Below, one piece after another: positions 41,772 through 49,343 of a DNA stretch of 64,000 nt. Under the pieces are notes generated by a model, which made no database searches, had not been told where the DNA came from, and saw nothing but the letters and a program-made list of their open reading frames with translations. The stretch is taken from NCBI GenBank assembly GCA_963736525.1, contig CAVTPF010000004.1, forward strand, positions 62,001 through 126,000, written 5' to 3'. A program made the position numbers and the translations under genes. The stretch's first letter is position 1; every line of letters starts with the position of its first letter. The stretch is from Bog-473 sp963736525. Its GTDB lineage: Bacteria > Actinomycetota > Acidimicrobiia > Acidimicrobiales > RAAP-2.

Positions 41772-43967
41772 ATGATCGGACCCACCATCATTGGATCGAT
41801 CCGGAGGTTCTACCGGATCGTCGCCTTGACGACTGGGCTCGCGCTGTTCGCAGGCCTGGTGTGGATCCTCGTCTCCCCGTCGGAATATGCGGGAACCGCC
41901 AGCATCGTGTTGACGCCTCCACCGGCCTCGTTGACCGTCGGGCTGAACACGTCCCACATCCCGAACGCGACATTTCAGGGCCAGCAGGTGGCCATCATCC
42001 AATCGTCCGAGGTTGCCGCCGGCGCAGCAACGATCCTCAACTCGAAGTTTCCGGACAGCCACGTCACGGCGAGCCAGGTGCAGAGCGGCACCACTGTGAA
42101 GCTCCCGACGCCGGGCGCCGCCGGCAGCAACGGCGCCGCCACGAAGGTCACCGTGACCCTGCCGTCGAACACCTTGGCCCCGGCCGGAGCGAACGCGGTC
42201 ATTGCCTCGTATCTCCAAGTGAGCCACGCGGACATCCGTCAGCAGGCGCGCAGCTCCATCAACGCCATCGACTCCGAAATCGCCAAGACGACCTCGGCAA
42301 TCCAGGCCATCCCGGCCCCGACCTCGAGCAAGACGACCCCGACGACGTCGCCCTCACCGTCGAGCACATCCCATACGGGTACCACGGTGGTCCACGCGCC
42401 CCGTACGACGACGACCCGGCCCGCAAGGACGACGACGACACGCGCCCCGCGTACCACCACCACAACGACACGCCCCCCTCGCACCACGACCTCGAAGCCG
42501 ACCACGACGTCCAGTTCGAGCACGTCGACCAGTGCGAGCGCCAGGCTCGCTCCGAACGTGGGCCAGCTGACTTCGTTCACGCCTTCTCCGGCTGGCCACG
42601 TGGTGCTGACCGCCGACGCCGCGTCGACGACGACCACGTCACCGGTCCCGGGCGGCAACACCGGCGCGGGCACGACCGCCACCACGACCACGACGAGCTC
42701 TTCTTCCAGCTCGTCGGGCGGCTCCTCCGACGACTCGAGCAATGCCAACAACGCGCAGCAGCGTGCGGCGCTGCAGTCCACCCTCTCCAATCTGAACAAG
42801 GACAAGGCGCAGGTCTCGGTCAACGAACAGATCGACCTGGCCTTCACCCCCACGATCTTCCCCGCCACGGCGCCCGGTGTCCCCGCCAACGGCAACTACC
42901 TGCGGACCTTGCTCATCTCCTTGGCCATCGGGTTCCTGGTCGGCGCGATCATCGCCTTCGTGCTCGCCAGCACGCGGCGACGCTTCGAGAAGGCGACGGA
43001 CCCGCAGCTGGTTTACCGGGTGCCGTTGATCACGACGGTACCGGCCTTCGCCGTTCCGGTGTGGACGCGGGTGGCGCTCCCCATCCTGACCGCGCCGACG
43101 GACGAGGCAGCGGAGGCCTATCGAACCCTGGCCACCGTGCTGCGTGCCCGGCGCAACGAATCCGATTGCATCATCGTCTCGTTCAGTGCCGCCGACCTGG
43201 GCTCGGGTACGACCACGACCGTCGCCAACTGTGGCCTCGCACTGGCCGAAATGGGTGAGCGGGCCTTGGTCATCGACGGTGATCCGCTGGGCAGGGGCCT
43301 CACCCAGGCCCTCGTCGAGGATGCAGAGCCCATGGATCTCGGCATGCCGCACCTGGGTCTCACCGAGCTGCTCGAGGGTCGCTCACTCGATGAGACGATC
43401 GTCCCCGCCATTGGGAATACGGGACTCATGGTGGTCCCCAGCGGGCGCAACACCGACATGGCGATCCACCGCTGGCGATCATCGATCATGCGGGTCGCCC
43501 TCGAGAACCTCACTGAACGCTTCGACGTGATCCTCATTGACACTCCCCCGATGGGGACGTCCTCGTTCAGCCTCGATCTGGCCGGCATTGCCGAGCATCT
43601 GGTGATGGTCATTCCGCACTATGACCTCGTCGAACTGCACGATGGCATCGCACGGCGTCTCCCGATGGTCGCGATCGAGCTAATGGGATACGTCTACAAC
43701 GGCACACCGGCGAGTGTCCGCTTCGTCCCGTACTTCCCGATCATTCGGGGCAGCCAACCTGCCCCACTGGGGCCGGCGCCCGCGCCGTTGTACCGGGCGG
43801 AACCGACGACGCTCGGTACGGCACCCGCGGGAACCGTTGGCGCAACGGGAGCGATTGCGACTGCGACGCGTGAAGAGGAGATGGCCACCGGCCATGTCCC
43901 TCCCGTGGAGAACCCCGACGACACGTTGGCCGTGCCTCTCGTTACGCCGGACGAGCCCCGGTCCTGA
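41772..43967 (+). CDS. Wzz/BY-kinase-like polysaccharide co-polymerase with degenerate P-loop
   Basis: A protein of about 731 residues. A first membrane helix (about 16-34) and Wzz domain are followed by an extracellular Thr/Ser/Pro/Arg low-complexity region (about 187-325). A helix with KAQVSVNEQ and a second membrane helix (about 380-401) lead into a cytoplasmic CpsD/CapB-like ATPase domain (about 430-690). Walker A-prime (ALVIDGDP) and Walker B (VILIDTPP) are recognisable. The Walker A, however, reads S-A-A-D-L-G-S-G-T-T-T-T, with no Gly-Lys-Ser/Thr. No Tyr cluster is seen at the C-terminus. It probably governs chain length without kinase activity. ATG 41772 is preferred; TTG 41748 is possible. 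Confidence 0.85.
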   Translation: MIGPTIIGSIRRFYRIVALTTGLALFAGLVWILVSPSEYAGTASIVLTPPPASLTVGLNTSHIPNATFQGQQVAIIQSSEVAAGAATILNSKFPDSHVTASQVQSGTTVKLPTPGAAGSNGAATKVTVTLPSNTLAPAGANAVIASYLQVSHADIRQQARSSINAIDSEIAKTTSAIQAIPAPTSSKTTPTTSPSPSSTSHTGTTVVHAPRTTTTRPARTTTTRAPRTTTTTTRPPRTTTSKPTTTSSSSTSTSASARLAPNVGQLTSFTPSPAGHVVLTADAASTTTTSPVPGGNTGAGTTATTTTTSSSSSSSGGSSDDSSNANNAQQRAALQSTLSNLNKDKAQVSVNEQIDLAFTPTIFPATAPGVPANGNYLRTLLISLAIGFLVGAIIAFVLASTRRRFEKATDPQLVYRVPLITTVPAFAVPVWTRVALPILTAPTDEAAEAYRTLATVLRARRNESDCIIVSFSAADLGSGTTTTVANCGLALAEMGERALVIDGDPLGRGLTQALVEDAEPMDLGMPHLGLTELLEGRSLDETIVPAIGNTGLMVVPSGRNTDMAIHRWRSSIMRVALENLTERFDVILIDTPPMGTSSFSLDLAGIAEHLVMVIPHYDLVELHDGIARRLPMVAIELMGYVYNGTPASVRFVPYFPIIRGSQPAPLGPAPAPLYRAEPTTLGTAPAGTVGATGAIATATREEEMATGHVPPVENPDDTLAVPLVTPDEPRS

Positions 43968-43997
43968 CCGGGCGGTCCTCCCGGCAACACGCTCGGA

Positions 43998-45968
43998 TCA
44001 AGAGTTTGGAGAGCTCGATGCCGTGGTTGTCTCGCTCGAGGCCGGTGGCGACGGCGCCGTCGTGGTCGCGACCGAAACCGACCCCGGGAAGGAGAAGGTG
44101 GCCCCGGCACAGTCGTGCGGGATGCGGGCCAGCACGTACAGCACGCCGGGGTCCGAGCTGAAGGAATAAACCCCGAGCGAGGATTCCGTCGCCAGGCAAC
44201 CCAGCTCGGGGTCGTTGGTGGTGAACCCGACGAGCGTCCCGACCGAGCTACGCGTCCCCGATCCGGCCGGCGACTTGATCAGGGTCACCGTCCCACCCTC
44301 CCAACTTCCCTGGTAGCTGTAACTCGGTGGTGGCTGCGTCGTCGGCGGCGGCTTCGAGACCGGTGCTGACACCGGATGCGGGCCACCCGTCGGCCGCGGG
44401 GTGCGGGCCGGTGAGGGGCTCGAAGTGACCGGGGCGACCGCTGGGGGCGGCGAGGCCTGAGGGGTTGCCGCTGGTGCTGCCGCCGGCGCAGCAACCGGCG
44501 CCGCCACGGTCGCCGGGCCACCGTGCGAGGAGCTGGTCGACGTCGGACCCGCCAGGGTGTCCTTCGACGCAGGCGCCATGCCGTCGAGCGCCGACACCAT
44601 GGCCGCATCGTTGGAACCATCCATGCCGAGAGCCCAGATGCCGACGCCGCCCAGTCCGTACTGCTCGGACAGCTGCGCCGCGAGATACAGCGAGGTGGGG
44701 TCTTCGAAGAAGGCCTCGTGCCACTGGCCGCCGCTGAGGTACGACGTCCAGGCCGTCTGGGTGACAGCGTCCCAGTAGATGGGGTGGCCGCTGGCGGCCT
44801 CCTGGCCGTAGGTGACGACGGACGGTGATCCCTGTGCCTGGGCGCCGAGCGTCCCGTTCGCGGTGGGCCAGTCGTAGCCGAAGAAGGGAAGCCCGAGGAT
44901 CACCTTGCTCGGCGGCACCGCGGCCACGTACTGCTGGGCTGCCGTCTGGTTCGAGAACATCCCGCTGGTGAGCGGTGATCCGCTGCTCGGACTCGCCTTG
45001 AGATTCAGCTCATACGCCATGACGAAGAATCCGTCGACAACCCGACTGAGCGCGCGGATGTCGTAGTAACCGGCGGGATCGCCGGCCGACGATGCATACG
45101 TGTCGAGTGTGAGCTGGTAGGCGGGATTGGCGCCGTGCAGCGCGGCCGACACGGCGGTGACGAGGTCGGTCAGACCGGCCTGGTCGCCTGAGCCCTCACC
45201 CTCCAGGTCGAGGTTCGCTCCGTCGAGGCTCTTCGACCTGACCAGACCGAGCACCTCCTGGGCCAGTCGATCCGCTGCCGCCGGGCTCGAGGTCAACGCG
45301 TCGAGCGACGACTGGTCGAAGTCGTTGACGGTGACAACGACCCGGTCACCGGCCGCATGGGCTCGGTCCACCAGATCGATGAATTGCTGGCTCTCGAAGC
45401 CGTCCCAGCCGGGACCCGATTCCGCCAGCGTGCCGTCCGGATTGATACCGATGCTGAAGTAGTCCACGGTCGTGAGCCCGGCCAGGTCGAAACCGGAACT
45501 GTCGGCGAGCGACCAATAGGGGGCGAATCCGAACACCTCGTGCGAGCGGAGTGGAGGCTCGTTGCTCACCGAGGGGAGCGCCGGTTGCGCGGTCTCCCCC
45601 GGCGTGGCGGGCGTCAGCGTCTGCGCGGACCCTCCGGCCGCTCCGACGGCCGACGCGCCGACCGACCCCGCGGCCGTCGGTGGTTCGTCCTGCGCCGGAA
45701 TGATGTCGTGGACGAGATCGGCCTGCGTCGTCGGCACCGACCCGCCGCCGGAACGCAGACCCACCAGGCCACCGACGACGGCCGCGGCAGCCAGGGCCAC
45801 GAGGACCTTCTTGGTTGTCTTCGGTCGCCACCGCAGTCTCCGAACCACGGGTTCTACCGGCACGCGCTCGTCACCCGCCTGGCCGTCGACCCGGAACGTC
45901 CGGTCCCACGCCTCGGTTCTCGCAATCAGGCGGTTGAGGATCTCCCGGGGCTGGCGGGGCCGCGGCAC
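43998..45968 (-). CDS. GH18-family hydrolase, membrane-anchored, with Pro-rich C-terminal region
   Basis: A 656-residue protein. A cytoplasmic basic N-terminus and a membrane helix (about 55-72) act as an uncleaved anchor. A linker leads into a GH18 barrel (about 140-470) that starts EVFGFAPYWSLAD. The catalytic D-G-x-x-x-D-x-E reads DGANLDLE with Glu256 as acid/base. It resembles spore-cortex or chitinase-like GH18 enzymes that cleave GlcNAc polymers. A Pro/Ala-rich segment (about 480-560) and a small C-terminal domain with two Cys follow. It starts at GTG 45968. Likely targets are peptidoglycan or the GlcNAc-containing exopolymer. Confidence 0.88.
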   Translation of the reverse strand: MPRPRQPREILNRLIARTEAWDRTFRVDGQAGDERVPVEPVVRRLRWRPKTTKKVLVALAAAAVVGGLVGLRSGGGSVPTTQADLVHDIIPAQDEPPTAAGSVGASAVGAAGGSAQTLTPATPGETAQPALPSVSNEPPLRSHEVFGFAPYWSLADSSGFDLAGLTTVDYFSIGINPDGTLAESGPGWDGFESQQFIDLVDRAHAAGDRVVVTVNDFDQSSLDALTSSPAAADRLAQEVLGLVRSKSLDGANLDLEGEGSGDQAGLTDLVTAVSAALHGANPAYQLTLDTYASSAGDPAGYYDIRALSRVVDGFFVMAYELNLKASPSSGSPLTSGMFSNQTAAQQYVAAVPPSKVILGLPFFGYDWPTANGTLGAQAQGSPSVVTYGQEAASGHPIYWDAVTQTAWTSYLSGGQWHEAFFEDPTSLYLAAQLSEQYGLGGVGIWALGMDGSNDAAMVSALDGMAPASKDTLAGPTSTSSSHGGPATVAAPVAAPAAAPAATPQASPPPAVAPVTSSPSPARTPRPTGGPHPVSAPVSKPPPTTQPPPSYSYQGSWEGGTVTLIKSPAGSGTRSSVGTLVGFTTNDPELGCLATESSLGVYSFSSDPGVLYVLARIPHDCAGATFSFPGSVSVATTTAPSPPASSETTTASSSPNS

Positions 45969-46072
45969 GGCGCGAAGCTAGTTCTGGCCGCGAGCGCCAC
46001 GTCCATGACCACCGGGGTTGTCACCCCCACTTCATCGTCGATTCATGAGACCGTCACGGGATAACCGGAATT

Positions 46073-47479
46073 TCACCTGCGGTCCCGATTCGATGCGGAC
46101 ACCAGGTGTCGATACGTCCGCGACGCCAGATCAAGTCCGTGCGCACTGTTCCCGAGTCGCGACTGGACAACGTGCCTCGCCTGCCGCTCAATGACGTGGC
46201 GGACATATCTCGCGGTCCCGAGGCGGCGCCGGTACTCGTCGAAGTAGTCCGCGAGCTCCTGGCGGGTGCGGGCGTCCCCATTGTCTGCGTACTTGGCGAC
46301 GTACGGTGTGACATCGCGCGACAGGTTCGGCACCGGCCACTTCCCGTGCAACGTTGTTCTCATGAAATTCCCGATGAGCAGGTCGTCGAAGGTCCGCCAC
46401 TGCACCGCCTTGAGGAGGGAGGCCCGTGGCACCTCGAAGGTGATCCCGCGACCGGGAGCGCTCTTCCCGAGGGGTATCACGTTGTCGCGTCCACCGACAC
46501 GCACATTGACGAATTCCAGGCGATCCCGCAGGTGCGCGATCGATCCGAAGTATGACGACACGGCATCGGCTTCCGCGGCGCTCAGCTCGTCGCTCCACAC
46601 GTCGCCGAACGCTTCGGGGATTTCGAAGGTTTCCGGGGCGGGTGATGGGTGTAACTCCAGCAGGGTGTCGGAGATGCAGTCATATCGGATGAAGGGCGGG
46701 AGGATCTCGGAATGCTTGGACCGGTAGCCGACCGCGAAGTCCTCCACGGCAGTCGTGCAGTCATTGGCCCAGGCACTGTCGGTCCGCTGGTAGCGGTGAA
46801 ACGAGCTGAAAGGCACGAAGTAGCGGGCCCCGAACGTGTCGGTGACCCGGGCCACCTGGGCCCCGACCCGGTACTCGTTCGCCTTGCGCAGCGCCGGACC
46901 ACTCGGAACCCGGTTCCCTGCCTCGTCGTAGAAGTTGATCATGTCGGCATCACCGAAGCCGCTGAGACGTAGGAGGAAGGACACCGGGTACGAACGGATG
47001 GTGCCGCGCAGGAGGCCACCCCATCCCTTCTCCGTGCTGTCGTTGAGGTTGGCGACCAGGCGGCCCCCAACGTCCACCAGTAACACACTGTCCTGGTTGT
47101 AGTCCGCGAGGCATTTCACCTTGACGCGGTCGGAGAGCGACAGCCATCTGTTGTCATCCAACACCGTGACGTCGAAGCCACCGCCTCGCAGATCCGCCGC
47201 GATGCGGCCGCCGACGTGATCGGCCAACAGGATCCGGTGGCCCTTGAACAGCGGCAGGGAGCCGGGGTTCAGGTGGTCCGGGTGCCCGTGCGAGAACCAC
47301 ACCCACTTTGCCCCCGTGATGGCAGCGGCCTGTTCCGGTGGAACCTCATGGGACAGACCCCAGCTGCCGAAGTACGCGTCACCACCGATCCAAGGATCGG
47401 TCACGAGAAGGGGGGCCTTGTCGTGCACGATCAGGGTTGCGTTACCGATCGTCTCGAATCCGAGATCCACGGGCCCCAC
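46073..47479 (-). CDS. Metallo-beta-lactamase-fold hydrolase
   Basis: A 468-residue protein. The N-terminal 230 residues form an MBL domain with SHGHPDH at 63-69, an upstream TDPWIGG loop and a later Asp/His in the LVANLNDST region. The second half is helical, with an acidic ADAVSSYFGS segment and a basic C-terminus. It does not look like a class B lactamase. The size and the DPW/SHGHPDH pattern recall large UlaG-like or CMP-sialic-acid-hydroxylase-related MBL proteins found in polysaccharide loci. I am not sure of that link. GTG 47479 is used; an internal GTG at 47470 is possible. Substrate unknown. Confidence 0.8.
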   Translation of the reverse strand: MGPVDLGFETIGNATLIVHDKAPLLVTDPWIGGDAYFGSWGLSHEVPPEQAAAITGAKWVWFSHGHPDHLNPGSLPLFKGHRILLADHVGGRIAADLRGGGFDVTVLDDNRWLSLSDRVKVKCLADYNQDSVLLVDVGGRLVANLNDSTEKGWGGLLRGTIRSYPVSFLLRLSGFGDADMINFYDEAGNRVPSGPALRKANEYRVGAQVARVTDTFGARYFVPFSSFHRYQRTDSAWANDCTTAVEDFAVGYRSKHSEILPPFIRYDCISDTLLELHPSPAPETFEIPEAFGDVWSDELSAAEADAVSSYFGSIAHLRDRLEFVNVRVGGRDNVIPLGKSAPGRGITFEVPRASLLKAVQWRTFDDLLIGNFMRTTLHGKWPVPNLSRDVTPYVAKYADNGDARTRQELADYFDEYRRRLGTARYVRHVIERQARHVVQSRLGNSAHGLDLASRTYRHLVSASNRDRR

Positions 47480-47723
47480 AATGCCATGGCGCGCAAGGGA
47501 TGCGTCCCGTTCACGTGAAGTTCACCCAACGGACGACTGTCGGACATACGCGAAGAGCGGGTCGTCCATTTGTGGTTTCATTTTGGTCTGAACTCCGACA
47601 CGTGGAGTCGACGTACTCTTCGCAGACTGACTCAAAGACCGACGCGCGGCGAAACATTCAAGGGAGCACTTCGAGTCATCGCCATGCTTGCCTTTCACCC
47701 GAGGGGACGAACCAGGGGCGACC

Positions 47724-49343
47724 ATGGCTGAGCCGCGGCCGAGGGGCTGGCATCCGGACCCCTTCGGGATCCATCACGAACGGTTCTACTACGAGGACGA
47801 CCAGCCGGGGCGGTTGGTCCGGGACGAGCGGATGCGCGAGTCGTTCGATGACCCTCCCGGCGGGTTCCCACCCTCGTCCAACGGGCGGCATGCCCGACCC
47901 GCAGCCACCGCACGACCGGCGTATGCGGCCGCCGCCGGCGCTCCTGCATCCGTCGCCCCTCCTGCGCCCCCCGCGCAACCGGTCTACACGCCGGCGGCCG
48001 CCGCTGCCGGGTCGACGTACCCCACCGTCGGGGCGCCCATCCCGTACCAGGAACCCGTCGTGCCGGGCGTTCCCTATCGAGATGACACACCCGAAGGGTG
48101 GGTCGAAGCCCCCACGAACCGGTGGACCCGGTTCATCCACGAATTCGAATTCAGCCGGTTAGTCCGTGCGTTCGGATTCAGCAGGCTGGTCCACGCAGTC
48201 AAACTCAAGAGGCCATCCAAGCGCACCCTTATGATCATCGGGGCCACTACGCTGGCGCTCGTCCTCGTCGTCGTAGGTCTTGTCGTCGTCGGGTCGCCTC
48301 GATCACACAACCCAGCGAGCTCAGCGAGCGGTTCGCATCCTGATGCGACGATTCCCACGGCAGTGGCGAGTGCCGCGCCGGCAGCGGCGGGACCCTCGCA
48401 GGCAGGGTGGCAGGTGACCCACGGCTTCGCTGAGACTTTGGGCCTGAACGGGCTGTCATGTCCGGCGGCCAACAACTGCCTGGCCGTCGGGACGACGAAG
48501 CTGTTGTCCGGCCTCATCATGGGTACAACCGATGGCGGGGCGAACTGGACGCAACAACAAGCCCCGCTGGGCGTGGGAACGTTGAACGGGATCGCGTGCG
48601 TTTCGACCCTCGACTGCATCGCGGTGGGCGGCGACACCGTGGTCGAGACCGCAAGCGGCGGGCTGACGTGGGTTTCACATCCGCTCGGTCACGGATCGCT
48701 GACCGGGATCGCATGTGGGGATTCGCAGACTTGCGTCGCCGTCGGAACCATCCCCAGCAATAACACCTTCTGTCCAGCGGGCGAGTCCTACACCACGACG
48801 AACGTGGGACGGACGTGGAGCAGTACCTCGCTGGGCTGTTTCGTGCCGGCTGGTGTGGCCTGCTCGGCGCAGTCCCATTGCGAGGTGATCGGACAGCAGA
48901 CGACGAACGGCACCCAGTTCGGGCAGATCATGGGATCGACCGACGGCGGGTCTCAGTGGCAGGTCCAGTACAAGCTCGTCGGCGGCATCACCTCACTCGA
49001 CGGGATCGCCTGCCCAACGCCCACTGTCTGCGAGGTCGTCGGTGGTTCCTTGAAGACGCCCGTGCTGAGCACGGTCGACGGAGGCAAGACGTGGACCGGC
49101 CAACCCACACCCGCGGTTGAGGGACCGCTGACGGCCGTCGGCTGCTCCGGCGCTCTGTCCTGCCAGGCCGTGGGCAGCGGCACCTCCTTCACGACGTCGA
49201 ACGGCGGACAGACCTGGGGGGAGCAAGCGACGCCAAGCGCGGTCGCAAAGTGGAACGGTGTGGCGTGCCCGTCCTCTCAGTTGTGCATCGGTGTGGCCGA
49301 TTCCGGAGATTCCGCCGGGCTCACGCTGGCGGTAACACCATAG
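47724..49343 (+). CDS. DUF2510 membrane protein with extracellular beta-propeller-like repeats
   Basis: A 539-residue protein. A DUF2510 motif (GWHPDPFGIHHERFYYEDD, residues 9-27) is followed by an Ala/Pro-rich cytoplasmic linker and a membrane helix (about 172-193). An extracellular domain then contains six or seven repeats of C-x5-C-x-A/V-V-G and TTDGGxxW, as in Ycf48/BNR-type propellers. Each blade contains a paired Cys motif, suggesting disulfide-stapled blades. ATG 47724 is chosen with AGGGGCG upstream. The 3' end overlaps the convergent polytopic protein gene by 23 bases. Function unknown; probably a surface sensor or assembly factor. Confidence 0.85.
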   Translation: MAEPRPRGWHPDPFGIHHERFYYEDDQPGRLVRDERMRESFDDPPGGFPPSSNGRHARPAATARPAYAAAAGAPASVAPPAPPAQPVYTPAAAAAGSTYPTVGAPIPYQEPVVPGVPYRDDTPEGWVEAPTNRWTRFIHEFEFSRLVRAFGFSRLVHAVKLKRPSKRTLMIIGATTLALVLVVVGLVVVGSPRSHNPASSASGSHPDATIPTAVASAAPAAAGPSQAGWQVTHGFAETLGLNGLSCPAANNCLAVGTTKLLSGLIMGTTDGGANWTQQQAPLGVGTLNGIACVSTLDCIAVGGDTVVETASGGLTWVSHPLGHGSLTGIACGDSQTCVAVGTIPSNNTFCPAGESYTTTNVGRTWSSTSLGCFVPAGVACSAQSHCEVIGQQTTNGTQFGQIMGSTDGGSQWQVQYKLVGGITSLDGIACPTPTVCEVVGGSLKTPVLSTVDGGKTWTGQPTPAVEGPLTAVGCSGALSCQAVGSGTSFTTSNGGQTWGEQATPSAVAKWNGVACPSSQLCIGVADSGDSAGLTLAVTP

